Source: an uncultured Erysipelotrichaceae bacterium
GTDB taxonomy: Bacteria; Bacillota_I; Bacilli_A; RF39; UBA660
Direction of reading: 5' to 3'
NCBI GenBank assembly: GCA_951801995.1
Contig: CATOOY010000021.1
Location: forward strand, 1-19,715
DNA length: 19,715 nucleotides
Part shown: positions 6,755 to 14,868 of the stretch, in pieces
How the letters are laid out: every line of letters begins with the position of its first letter
How positions within the stretch are numbered: the first letter of the stretch is position 1
Notes under the pieces: model-generated
Seen by the model: the letters and a program-made list of their open reading frames with translations, nothing else
The model's database searches: none
Told to the model about the DNA's origin: nothing
Position numbers and translations under genes: made by a program

Positions 6755-8914
6755 ATGACAAAAAAACATAAGATGATAACATTTGAAACATTAAAAAAAG
6801 AAGTACAAAAATATCTAAACAAAGAAGAGGATATAAAGCAAATTGAAAAAGCATACAAATATGCAGAAGAAATGCATTTTGGCGTTAAACGTTTAACAGG
6901 AGAAGATTATATTGATCATCCTTTAAACGTTGCTTATATCTTAACAGGTATAAAAGCAGATGCTGCTACCATATGTGCTGCTCTTATGCATGACGTTTTG
7001 GAAGATTGTGATGTTACCAAAGAAGAAATGACAGAATTATTTGGAGAAGAAATAACATCACTAGTAGATGGTGTAACTAAAATCAATAAACTAAATTTTT
7101 CAGCAGCAAACGAAGCCATTATTGCAAATCATAGAAAAATATTAGTAGGTCTTTCAGAAGATGTACGTGTTATTATTATTAAACTAGCAGATAGACTACA
7201 CAATATGCGTTCTCTTTGGGTACATCCACCTAAAAAACAGAAAGCCAAAGCAAAAGAAACATTAGATATTTTAACACCTATTGCAGATCGTCTTGGTATG
7301 AGTCATATTAAAAGTGAATTAGAAGACCTATCTCTTCGTTACTATAATCCAGATGCTTATTATTCTATTGTAGAAAAACTAAATCAAACGAAACAAGAAA
7401 GAGATGAAAACGTATTAGAAATGATAACAAGTGTAAGTACACTTTTAGATAGTGCTTTAATAAAACATGAAATAAAAGGAAGAAGTAAAAGTATTTATAG
7501 TATTTATAAGAAAATGAGTAAAGGAAAAAATATTTATGATTTACTCGCTCTTCGTATTCTTTTAAATACAGAAGCAGATTGTTACTCAGCCCTAGGACTC
7601 ATTCATGCCAAATATAAACCAATGCCTAAACGTTTTAAAGATTATATTGCTCGTCCTAAAACAAACATGTATCAGTCTTTACATACAACTGTTTTTGGAG
7701 AAGGAGAAAGACTATATGAAATACAAATACGTACCTATGAAATGGACGAAGTTTCAGAAAAAGGAATTGCTTCTCATTGGTCTTACAAAGAAAAAGGAAG
7801 TGTAAAAGCCAATCTACAAGATGAAATGGAACAAAAATTGCAATTTTTTAAATCTCTAATGGAATTAAGACAAGAAGAAAAAGATGCCGAAGAATTCGTA
7901 AACTCTGTAAAAAACGATATTTTAAAAAGCTCTGTTTACGTATTTACCCCTCTTGGAGATGCCATTGAACTTCCTCAAGGAGCTACACCAATTGATTTCG
8001 CGTATAAAGTACACTCTAAAGTAGGAGATCATATGGTAGGAGCTATTGTAAACGATGCTATTGTACCACTGGACTATGAATTAAAAGATAATGATATTGT
8101 AAAAATAAATACAAATAATAACACATTAGGACCTTCAAGAGAATGGCTTAATATAGTAAAAACAACAGGAGCACGAAATAAAATAAGAGCCTTTTTTAAT
8201 AAACAAGACAAAGAAGAAAACCTAAAACAAGGAATGGAAATCTTAAAAGAAGAATTAAAAAAGCAGAGAATAAATTATAACGAGTTTTTAAAAGACGAAA
8301 ATGTTTCTAAAATATTAGAAACATTAAAATTATCTTCTATAGAGGAAGTATTTCATCTAATAGGATCAGGAAAAATCAATATAAATACACTATTACATAC
8401 AGTAGAAGGAGAAGAAGATTCCAAAGAAAAGCAGATTTTAAAAAAGACAGAAAATAAAAAAGTAGTCATGACAGAAGCACATAATGATATATTAATTGAA
8501 GGAATAGATAAAATAAAAGTAAATATTGCCTCTTGCTGTAAACCTGTTCCTAAAGATGCCATAGTAGGATATATCACAAAAGGAAATGGTGTATCTGTAC
8601 ATAGGAATATCTGTCCCAATATAGCATCCTTAGAGGAGAGAATTATAGCTGTTTCTTGGAATGATATTATAGATAAAAAATATGCTTCTACCATAATGAT
8701 AAGAGCCTTAAAAAGAGAAAATTTACTATTAGATATTATTTCTAAAACATCTGGACAAAATATTGTTGTACAAAGTATCATAAGTTTAGAAAAAGGATTA
8801 GATAGTTCGTATGAAATAACAATATTAGTAGAAAATAAAGATAGTTTAGAAGATTTTATAAGATCAATAGAAAGTATGCAAGATATATTAGGAGTAGAAA
8901 GGATTATAAAATAA
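6755..8914 (+). CDS. relA: Bifunctional (p)ppGpp synthetase/hydrolase Rel
   Basis: 719 aa, near the 734 aa of Bacillus Rel. The N-terminal HD hydrolase has YIDHPLNVAYIL, HDVLED (79-84) and KLADRLHNMRSL. The synthetase domain has GRSKSIYSIYKKM, ARPKTNMYQSLHT and EIQIRT. A TGS domain follows (VFTPLGDAIELPQGATPIDF), then a cysteine-containing conserved domain (SCCKPVPKD, HRNIC) and a C-terminal ACT domain. Both catalytic centres look intact, so it should make and degrade the stringent-response alarmone and respond to ribosome state. I chose the ATG at 6755 because AAGGAG is 8 nt upstream; the in-frame GTG at 6746 overlaps that site. The stop overlaps the dtd start by 1 nt. Confidence 0.95.
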   Translation: MTKKHKMITFETLKKEVQKYLNKEEDIKQIEKAYKYAEEMHFGVKRLTGEDYIDHPLNVAYILTGIKADAATICAALMHDVLEDCDVTKEEMTELFGEEITSLVDGVTKINKLNFSAANEAIIANHRKILVGLSEDVRVIIIKLADRLHNMRSLWVHPPKKQKAKAKETLDILTPIADRLGMSHIKSELEDLSLRYYNPDAYYSIVEKLNQTKQERDENVLEMITSVSTLLDSALIKHEIKGRSKSIYSIYKKMSKGKNIYDLLALRILLNTEADCYSALGLIHAKYKPMPKRFKDYIARPKTNMYQSLHTTVFGEGERLYEIQIRTYEMDEVSEKGIASHWSYKEKGSVKANLQDEMEQKLQFFKSLMELRQEEKDAEEFVNSVKNDILKSSVYVFTPLGDAIELPQGATPIDFAYKVHSKVGDHMVGAIVNDAIVPLDYELKDNDIVKINTNNNTLGPSREWLNIVKTTGARNKIRAFFNKQDKEENLKQGMEILKEELKKQRINYNEFLKDENVSKILETLKLSSIEEVFHLIGSGKININTLLHTVEGEEDSKEKQILKKTENKKVVMTEAHNDILIEGIDKIKVNIASCCKPVPKDAIVGYITKGNGVSVHRNICPNIASLEERIIAVSWNDIIDKKYASTIMIRALKRENLLLDIISKTSGQNIVVQSIISLEKGLDSSYEITILVENKDSLEDFIRSIESMQDILGVERIIK

Positions 8915-9372
8915 TGAAAGTAGTCATGCAAAGAAGTTTGAATTCTAAAGTATCCGTAGAAGAAAAAATAGTAGGGCAAATAGAGAAGGGACTTGTTTTA
9001 TTGGTATCTTTTACCCATACAGATAAAAAAAAAGATATAGAAGAAATGATAGATAAAATTATTCATCTTCGCATTTTTGATGATGAAAAAGGAAAAATGA
9101 ATAAATCCCTATTAGAAGTAGAAGGAAGTATTTTAAGTATATCCCAGTTTACCTTATATGCAAACACAAGAAAAGGAAGAAGACCCTCTTATAAAGAAGC
9201 CTTAAATGGAGAAGAAGCTGTAAAATTGTATGACCTTTTTAATGAAAAGTTAAAACAACAAAAAATAAATGTAGAAACAGGCATTTTTGGTGCAAACATG
9301 AAAGTAGAAATCACCAATGATGGACCTGTTACTATATTATTAGAAAGTGGGAAACCAAATGAAAACAAATAA
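8914..9372 (+). CDS. dtd: D-aminoacyl-tRNA deacylase
   Basis: 152 aa, typical DTD length. The catalytic SQFTLYA motif lies near residue 76 and the cross-subunit motif is NDGPVTI (about 135-141; the family form is NxGPVT). The N-terminus MKVVMQRSLNSKVSV is also typical. The enzyme removes D-amino acids from mischarged tRNA, and glycine from tRNA-Ala, using tRNA rather than side chains in catalysis. The ATG overlaps the relA stop (TAATG), and relA-dtd adjacency is widely conserved in Bacillota, so the two are probably co-translated. Confidence 0.95.
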   Translation: MKVVMQRSLNSKVSVEEKIVGQIEKGLVLLVSFTHTDKKKDIEEMIDKIIHLRIFDDEKGKMNKSLLEVEGSILSISQFTLYANTRKGRRPSYKEALNGEEAVKLYDLFNEKLKQQKINVETGIFGANMKVEITNDGPVTILLESGKPNENK

Positions 9373-10426
9373 ATTAAACTACAAACTAGTCAATATTACA
9401 CTAATATTTTTAATACTATTTTTAATATATTTAACAGGGAATTTATGGTTAAGTATTCTAAGTAAAGGTTGGAAAATATGCTTTCCTTTCTTAATTGGTT
9501 TTGTAGTTGCCTATGCACTATATCCATTTACCCTTTTTTTAAGAGATCATAAAATACCAAAAAAGATAAGTAATATTTTAACACTTTTACTTATTATCGC
9601 ACTTTTCCTCTTTTTAGCTTTTTCTATTTTCCCAATCCTTACCTCTGAACTAAGTAACTTATTTGGAAATATCATAACATTTATAAAAGAGATATCTCTT
9701 GATTATGATTTAGATTTAGGACCACTACAATCTACACTAAATAATTCCTTTAATGACATTATTGCACTAGCAGGAAAATATGTATCAGATGGAGCTGTCA
9801 ATATAATAAATACCTCTTTTAGTGTTTTATCAACAGGTATTATTGCAGCTTCAGCTTCCGTTTATTTTTTATTTGATATGGATAGTATAAGAAAACATTT
9901 TAGACGTATCATGAAAACAAAGAAAAAGAAAACATTCCGTTACTTTCAAGCAATTGATAAAGAAATGAAAAACTATTTATCAGGGTTCTTTAGAATCGCT
10001 TTAATTAGTTGTTTCGAATATGGAATAGCCTATTATATAATAGGACACCCCAGTGCTTTATTACTAGCTGTTTTAGCATCTATCGCAAATCTCATTCCTT
10101 ATTTTGGAGGTATTATTAATAATATAATCGCAGCTATTACAGCCTTTGCTATATCTCCAGCTCTCTTTTTTAGAACATTAATAGCCTTTGCTGTTTTATC
10201 TGCCTTAGATGGATATGTGATAAATCCTTTGGTATATGGAAAAACAAATCAAATTCATCCTATTGTAGTTATTTCAGCTGTATTTGCAGGAGGAATATTA
10301 GGAGGAATATTAGGAATTATTATATCCCTACCTGTCGCTATTATTATTATCACAACATATAAATATTACAAAACAGATATATATGAAAAAATAGATAGCT
10401 TTAAAGAAAGTAAGATAGAAGATTAA
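9359..10426 (+). CDS. AI-2E/PerM family membrane transporter
   Basis: 355 aa integral membrane protein with about 7-8 predicted helices. The C-terminal hallmark of the family is clear: IANLIPYFGGIINNIIAA, then GYVINPLVYGKTNQIHPIVV, then GGILGGILGIIISLPVAI. A soluble segment lies around residues 100-150. Members include exporters of autoinducer-2, Na+(Li+)/H+ antiporters and the sporulation protein YtvI; the substrate cannot be read from the sequence. I prefer the ATG at 9359 over the GTG at 9347, since a weak GTGGG site sits before it. It overlaps the end of dtd by 14 nt, making it the last gene of the relA-dtd unit, before a terminator. Confidence 0.85.
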   Translation: MKTNKLNYKLVNITLIFLILFLIYLTGNLWLSILSKGWKICFPFLIGFVVAYALYPFTLFLRDHKIPKKISNILTLLLIIALFLFLAFSIFPILTSELSNLFGNIITFIKEISLDYDLDLGPLQSTLNNSFNDIIALAGKYVSDGAVNIINTSFSVLSTGIIAASASVYFLFDMDSIRKHFRRIMKTKKKKTFRYFQAIDKEMKNYLSGFFRIALISCFEYGIAYYIIGHPSALLLAVLASIANLIPYFGGIINNIIAAITAFAISPALFFRTLIAFAVLSALDGYVINPLVYGKTNQIHPIVVISAVFAGGILGGILGIIISLPVAIIIITTYKYYKTDIYEKIDSFKESKIED

Positions 10427-10440
10427 TATAAAAAAGGAAA

Positions 10441-10467
10441 AAAAGATGCCTATGTGGCATTCTTTTT
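10441..10467 (+). terminator. Intrinsic terminator closing the relA-dtd-transporter unit
   Basis: AGATGCC (10444-10450) pairs with GGCATTCT (10456-10463) around TATGT, with one bulged T, flanked by A5-type and T5 tracts. It lies 15 nt after the transporter stop. Confidence 0.75.
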
Positions 10468-10520
10468 ATAATATATAGGAAAAATGAAATGTAAAATTTT
10501 GTATAATGATAAGAGATAGA

Positions 10521-10549
10521 TTTATAAAAAGGAAAAACCATGATATACT
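10521..10549 (+). promoter_or_regulatory. Probable promoter of the lipoprotein gene
   Basis: TTTATA (10521-10526) and TATACT (10544-10549) are 17 bp apart, 26 nt before the ATG. The -10 lies inside an inverted repeat, TGATA-TACT-TATCA (10541-10554). A second TATAAT at 10502-10507 lacks a good -35. Confidence 0.4.
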
Positions 10550-10575
10550 TATCATACAAATAAGTAGGTGATAAC

Positions 10576-11019
10576 ATGAAAAAAATATTGTTCCTTTTTT
10601 TAATTCTATTTTGTTTAGTAGGGTGTAAAAGAAAAGAAGCACTAGAACCAGATATGTTTAAGAAAAAAGTAGAAGAAAAAGGATATGTTGTCCAAGATGT
10701 AACAGATAAAAACGATATAGAAGTCACAACCATAGCTTTACTTGCACTCCATAGTAACTATGAAATAGAATTTTATAAATTAAATAGTGAAGAAAGTAGT
10801 ATAAGTACCTATAATATGATTACATCTAAATTAGAAGAACAAAAAAAACAAAATAGCAAAGAAAAAAAAGAAAGAAAGAAAAACAGTCAAAAATATATTT
10901 TAGAAACAAATAAAATATATGCAATTGTTTCTAAAATTGATAATACAATTGTATATGGATTTACTACTTTAGAACATAAAAAGATGTTACAAGAAGATAT
11001 AAAATCACTTGGGTATTAA
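10576..11019 (+). CDS. Small lipoprotein of unknown function
   Basis: 147 aa. It has a type II signal peptide, MKKILFLFLILFC, with lipobox LVGC and lipidated Cys at residue 17. The mature part begins KRKEALEPDMFKKKVEEKGY. It has short beta-strand-like stretches (VTTIALLAL, YEIEFYKL, KIYAIVSKID, TIVYGFTTL) and a Lys/Glu-rich segment around residues 86-106. I do not recognise a named domain. It should be anchored to the outer face of the cytoplasmic membrane. AGGTG lies 6 nt before the ATG. It is flanked by terminators, so it appears to be a single-gene unit. Confidence 0.8.
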   Translation: MKKILFLFLILFCLVGCKRKEALEPDMFKKKVEEKGYVVQDVTDKNDIEVTTIALLALHSNYEIEFYKLNSEESSISTYNMITSKLEEQKKQNSKEKKERKKNSQKYILETNKIYAIVSKIDNTIVYGFTTLEHKKMLQEDIKSLGY

Positions 11020-11049
11020 AAGAAAAAAGTTATTGGTTTTCTTTTTTTT
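11018..11049 (+). terminator. AT-rich terminator after the lipoprotein gene
   Basis: AAAAGAAAA (11018-11026) pairs with TTTTCTTTT (11037-11045) around a 10-nt loop, followed by more T to 11049. The stem has one G-C pair only, so it is probably weak. It overlaps the parC promoter. Confidence 0.4.
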
Positions 11050-11059
11050 GTGTTATAAT
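11031..11059 (+). promoter_or_regulatory. Promoter of parC
   Basis: TATAAT at 11054-11059 is perfect. TATTGG at 11031-11036 is a weak -35 at 17 bp; TTGGTT at 11033-11038 is an alternative at 15 bp. The Shine-Dalgarno AAAGGTGG (11064-11071) follows before the ATG at 11076. Confidence 0.5.
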
Positions 11060-11075
11060 AACAAAAGGTGGTAAA

Positions 11076-13580
11076 ATGAACGACATCTTAAAAAAAATAT
11101 ATGATTTTTCATTAGAAGCGATTATGGAAGATCGTTTCTCTAAATATTCAAAAGAGATTATTCAAGATAGAGCACTTCCTGATGTAAGAGATGGTCTAAA
11201 ACCAGTACAAAGAAGAATTTTATATGGAATGTATAGAGAAAAACATACCTTTGAAAAACCATATGTAAAATCAGCACGTTGCGTAGGAGATATCATGGGT
11301 AAATATCATCCACATGGAGACTCTTCTATTTATGATGCTATGGTACGTATGAGTCAGTGGTGGAAACAAAATACGCCTGTAATTGATATGCAGGGAAACA
11401 ATGGATCCATGGATGGAGATGGCGCAGCAGCCATGCGTTACACAGAGGCAAGACTTTCCAAAATAGCAAAAGAACTGATAAATAAAGATATAGATAAAAA
11501 TACAGTTTTGATGAGCCCTAACTTTGATGATACCTTAACAGAACCAACCGTTCTTCCTGCAAAATTTCCAAACCTACTTGTAAATGGAGCAACAGGAATC
11601 AGTGCTGGATATGCAACAAACATCCCTCCCCATAATTTAGGAGAAGTAATAGATGCTACTATCAAGAAAATAGAAAGTCCAAATACTAGTTTAGAAACCA
11701 TTATGAATATTATAAAAGGACCAGATTTTCCAACAGGTGGAATTGCCTTTGGGAAAAAGGGAATAATAGATGCATTTACCAAAGGTAGAGGAAAAGTCAT
11801 TGTAAGAAGTAAATATACCTTTGAAAAAAATAAAGGCAAAGAGCAAATGATTATCACAGAAATACCATTTGAAGTAAATAAACAAGCCTTTGTTGCCAAA
11901 ATGAATGAAATTAGAATTGATAAAAAAGTAGAAGGCATAGCAGATGTAAGAGATGAATCCGATAGAGAAGCATCTGTACGAATTGTTTTAGATTTAAAAA
12001 AAGATGCCAATAAAGAACTAATTGTAAATTATTTACTCAAAAATACAGATTTACAAATTTCTTATAATTATAATATGGTTGCTATTGTAAACAAAAGACC
12101 TATGACATTAGGAATTTTAGAAATTCTAGATGCCTATATAGTACATCAAAAAGACATTATTTTAAAAAGAACAAAATTTGATTTAGCACATGCCAAAGAA
12201 GAAATGCATATCGTAGAAGGCTTAATGAAAGCACTATCTATATTAGATGAAGTAATAAAAGTAATACGTGCTAGTAAAAATAAAAAAGATGCAAAAGATA
12301 ACCTAGTAAAAGAATTTGACTTCACAGAAACCCAAGCAGAAGCAATTGTTATTTTGCAATTATATCGTTTAACGAATACAGATGTAACCGAATTAATAGA
12401 AAGAAGAAATAACCTAGATATTATTATTAAAGGATTAGAAGCAATTATAAAAGATGAAGAAAAATTAAAAAATCTTATGAAAGAAGAATTAAGAAAAATA
12501 AAAAAAACATATGGACAAGAAAGAAAAACAGAAATAAGAGAAGAAATAGAAGAAATAAAAGTAGATAAAACAAAATTAATCCCAAAAGAAGATGGAATAA
12601 TCGTTATAACAAAAGAAGGATATGTAAAAAGAGTATCTCCAAGAAGTTATAACAAAGAAGAAGAAACAGGAGTAAAAGAAGGCGATTATGTAATAGGCCT
12701 TTACGAAGCCAATACCTTAGATACCATTTTATTATTTACAGACAAAGGAAACTATCTATATGTTCCTATCCATGAAATTCCAGATTTAAAATGGAAAGAA
12801 CTTGGAAAACACATTAGTAATATTATTCCTTTAAGTCCAGGTGAAAATATTATCTCTTCTCTTTATGTTCCAAACTTTGAAAATAACAAAATAATTACTA
12901 TTTTTACAAAAAATGGAATGGTAAAAAGAAGTAAATTATCTGATTTTCAAGCCGTTCGTTATTCCAAACCTATTTTATGCATAAAATTAAAAGAGAAAGA
13001 TAAAGTAATAAATATAAAAGAGGAAAACAAAGATGAAATATTTATTACAACAAAAAGAGGATATGGACTTCGTTATCTGACAACTGAAGTTCCAATAACA
13101 GGATTAAAAACAAGTGGAGTAAAAGCAATATCCCTAAAAGAAGATGAAGTGATAAGTGCACATTTAATAAGTGAAAAAGATGAATATCTTGCTATCTTTA
13201 CAAATAAGAATACAGCAAAAAGGCTAAAGTTATCCCTATTTGAAAGAAGCACAAGAGCACGTCGTGGTCTTCAAATTATAAGAGATGTTAAAAAAAATCC
13301 ATATTATATTTTAAAAACATTTATCGTAAATTCTAAAACAGAAATAGGTTTAAAAAGAAAAGATACAATAAGAAAGATTCGTAGTAGCGAACTTTCCATT
13401 ATGGATCGTTATTCAACAGGAAGTATAATAGAAAAGCAAAATATAAAAGCCATATTTGAAATAATCTCTCTTTCAAAAGAAGAGAAGAAAGAAGAAAAAG
13501 AAGAAAAATTAGAAAGAATTGACGAAAAAATATATACAATAGAAGACTTTTTAGATGATTTTAAAATAAAAGAAGATTAG
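11076..13580 (+). CDS. parC: DNA topoisomerase IV subunit A
   Basis: 834 aa type IIA topoisomerase A subunit. The winged-helix/breakage domain has RALPDVRDGLKPVQRRILY, the quinolone-contact region HPHGDSSIYDAM (78-89) and the catalytic tyrosine in AAMRYTEAR (Tyr122). The C-terminal beta-pinwheel runs from about 500 to 790, with blades such as EGYVKRVSPRSY and KNGMVKRSK. No canonical GyrA box (QRRGGRG type) is present; STRARRGLQ near 726 is the nearest, which favours ParC over GyrA. It ends in a Lys/Glu-rich tail. ParC with ParE decatenates daughter chromosomes. Ser83 and Asp87 occupy the two positions where quinolone-resistance changes are usually found. parE is not adjacent in this window. 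Confidence 0.9.
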   Translation: MNDILKKIYDFSLEAIMEDRFSKYSKEIIQDRALPDVRDGLKPVQRRILYGMYREKHTFEKPYVKSARCVGDIMGKYHPHGDSSIYDAMVRMSQWWKQNTPVIDMQGNNGSMDGDGAAAMRYTEARLSKIAKELINKDIDKNTVLMSPNFDDTLTEPTVLPAKFPNLLVNGATGISAGYATNIPPHNLGEVIDATIKKIESPNTSLETIMNIIKGPDFPTGGIAFGKKGIIDAFTKGRGKVIVRSKYTFEKNKGKEQMIITEIPFEVNKQAFVAKMNEIRIDKKVEGIADVRDESDREASVRIVLDLKKDANKELIVNYLLKNTDLQISYNYNMVAIVNKRPMTLGILEILDAYIVHQKDIILKRTKFDLAHAKEEMHIVEGLMKALSILDEVIKVIRASKNKKDAKDNLVKEFDFTETQAEAIVILQLYRLTNTDVTELIERRNNLDIIIKGLEAIIKDEEKLKNLMKEELRKIKKTYGQERKTEIREEIEEIKVDKTKLIPKEDGIIVITKEGYVKRVSPRSYNKEEETGVKEGDYVIGLYEANTLDTILLFTDKGNYLYVPIHEIPDLKWKELGKHISNIIPLSPGENIISSLYVPNFENNKIITIFTKNGMVKRSKLSDFQAVRYSKPILCIKLKEKDKVINIKEENKDEIFITTKRGYGLRYLTTEVPITGLKTSGVKAISLKEDEVISAHLISEKDEYLAIFTNKNTAKRLKLSLFERSTRARRGLQIIRDVKKNPYYILKTFIVNSKTEIGLKRKDTIRKIRSSELSIMDRYSTGSIIEKQNIKAIFEIISLSKEEKKEEKEEKLERIDEKIYTIEDFLDDFKIKED

Positions 13581-13602
13581 ATAGAAAACTATCTAATTTT
13601 TT
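13577..13602 (+). terminator. Intrinsic terminator of parC
   Basis: TTAGATAG (13577-13584, overlapping the parC stop) pairs perfectly with CTATCTAA (13589-13596) around AAAA, followed by six T. Confidence 0.8.
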
Positions 13603-13613
13603 GACAAAAAGAT

Positions 13614-13642
13614 ACATGAAAATAAAAAAGAAGCATACACTA
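13614..13642 (+). promoter_or_regulatory. Possible mother-cell (sigma-K/sigma-E type) promoter of ylbD
   Basis: CATACACTA (13634-13642) fits the -10 of sigma-K (CATA-N3-TA) and resembles that of sigma-E (CATACA-T). An AC (13614-13615) lies 18 bp upstream, close to the sigma-K -35 spacing of 16-17. A sigma-A -35, TTGACA (13601-13606), exists but has no -10 at a normal distance. A mother-cell promoter would suit a coat-family protein. Confidence 0.35.
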
Positions 13643-13657
13643 CTATAGGTGATAACC

Positions 13658-14008
13658 ATGAATAAAAAAGAAGAATTCAAAGCCTTTGTAAAGAAAAATC
13701 CAAGACTTATCAAATTTGTAAAAGAAGGAAGTATGAATTGGCAAAAATTTTATGAAATATTTGATCTATATGGTGAAGATGAAAATGCATGGAAAGATTA
13801 TTTAAAAAAGGAAGAAAAGAAAAGTGTAGAAAATACATCAACAGATTTAGTTTCTTGGCTAAAAAATATAGACCTAGATGGTGTTCAAAATGGAATGAAT
13901 AGCTTACAACGTGTAGTAGCACTTTTAGGAGAACTTACAACTAAAAGTCCAACTACAACAGAAAATGCCTATAAACCAAGACCCTTGTATAAACATTTTG
14001 AAGACTAA
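13658..14008 (+). CDS. ylbD: YlbD family putative spore coat protein
   Basis: 116 aa. The N-terminus follows the YlbD coat-family pattern: KKEEFKAFVKKNPRLIKFVK, EGSMNWQKFYEIFDLYGEDE, WKDYL. The second half is low-complexity, with a conserved-looking LVSWLKNIDLDGVQNGMNSL segment (about 67-86). I chose the ATG at 13658, 6 nt after AGGTGA; an in-frame GTG at 13649 lies inside that site. The neighbours ylbE and rsmD (ylbH) are those of the Bacillus ylb cluster, which makes the assignment firm. It is probably a structural coat component; no enzymatic motif is seen. The stop overlaps the ylbE start (TAATG). Confidence 0.85.
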   Translation: MNKKEEFKAFVKKNPRLIKFVKEGSMNWQKFYEIFDLYGEDENAWKDYLKKEEKKSVENTSTDLVSWLKNIDLDGVQNGMNSLQRVVALLGELTTKSPTTTENAYKPRPLYKHFED

Positions 14009-14229
14009 TGACACTAGATGTACAATTTAAAATCAAACAAAATCCTTATTATGTAGAATACCTAAGAGAGAATTCTTACTGGTATAAAATACTAACAAGA
14101 AACCCAGAATCCTTTAAACAATTTGAAGAAAAAGCAAAAGAAAGATTTGCACTCCGTCCTACTGACAAAATAAATAAAATATTAGACACAATGGAAATGA
14201 TAAACGCTGTTGTTTCTAGTTTAAAATAA
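14008..14229 (+). CDS. ylbE: YlbE-like protein
   Basis: 73 aa, matching the size of Bacillus YlbE. The core KIKQNPYYVEYLRENSYWYK is followed by ILTRNPESFKQFEEKAKE, the family's recognisable block with the aromatic pair and RNP. A short helical tail follows (ILDTMEMINAVVSSLK). Function is unknown. The start codon shares a base with the ylbD stop, so the pair should be translationally coupled. The start of rsmD is 30 nt downstream. Confidence 0.85.
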   Translation: MTLDVQFKIKQNPYYVEYLRENSYWYKILTRNPESFKQFEEKAKERFALRPTDKINKILDTMEMINAVVSSLK

Positions 14230-14259
14230 TGATAAAATAAAGTAGGAAGAAGGGTTTCA

Positions 14260-14805
14260 ATGAAAATAATAAGTGGAAAGTATAAAGGAAGAAATATAGA
14301 AGGGTATAATATAGTAGGAACAAGACCCACCATGGATAGAGTAAGAGAGTCTTTATTTGCCATGATTCAAAGCCATATAAAAGGAAATATTATATTAGAC
14401 TTATTTGCAGGAACAGGTGCTTTAGGATTAGAAGCCCTATCAGAAGGAGCAGAATTTTGCTATTTAAATGATCACAATCCTAAATGTACCAGTATAATCA
14501 AAAAAATGCAAAAAAGACTAGAAATACAAAATATAGATATAAAAACATTAGACTATCAAAAAGCACTTTCCTATTATCAAGAAAAAAATATAATATTTGA
14601 TCTTATTTTTTTAGATCCACCTTATCTAGCACATAATTGTAGTAATATTTTAAAAGAAATAGAAGAAAAAAACTTGATAAAACCAAATGGATTGATTGTA
14701 TGTGAATATGAAAAAGAAAACATAAATTCACCTTATCCTATTTATAAAGAAAAAAAGTATGGAAGGAAAACCATCACTATATATAGAAATAGTAAAACAA
14801 ATTAA
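14260..14805 (+). CDS. rsmD: 16S rRNA (guanine(966)-N(2))-methyltransferase RsmD
   Basis: 181 aa class I SAM-dependent methyltransferase. Family marks: GKYKGRNIEG and RPTMDRVRESLFAMI near the N-terminus, the SAM-binding loop LDLFAGTGALGLEALSEGA (46-64), and the catalytic LDPPY (about 118-122; the NPPY-type motif of N2-guanine methylases). It methylates G966 of 16S rRNA (E. coli numbering) during 30S assembly. GGAAGAAGGG upstream supports the ATG. It is the ylbH of the ylb cluster; in Bacillus coaD follows, but here a terminator and a bacteriocin operon follow. Confidence 0.95.
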   Translation: MKIISGKYKGRNIEGYNIVGTRPTMDRVRESLFAMIQSHIKGNIILDLFAGTGALGLEALSEGAEFCYLNDHNPKCTSIIKKMQKRLEIQNIDIKTLDYQKALSYYQEKNIIFDLIFLDPPYLAHNCSNILKEIEEKNLIKPNGLIVCEYEKENINSPYPIYKEKKYGRKTITIYRNSKTN

Positions 14806-14830
14806 ATCCCTTATATACAAGGGATTTTTT
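14804..14830 (+). terminator. Intrinsic terminator of rsmD
   Basis: AAATCCCTT (14804-14812) pairs perfectly with AAGGGATTT (14819-14827) around ATATAC, followed by more T to 14830. It isolates the ylb block from the bacteriocin operon. Confidence 0.85.
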
Positions 14831-14868
14831 ATGTGTTTATCGTAACATATAAGTGAGGAGGTGAAAGA

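Noticed and set aside
11076..13580. GyrA instead of ParC
   Set aside because: The C-terminal domain lacks a canonical GyrA box and the N-terminal sequence follows ParC; gyrB is also absent nearby.
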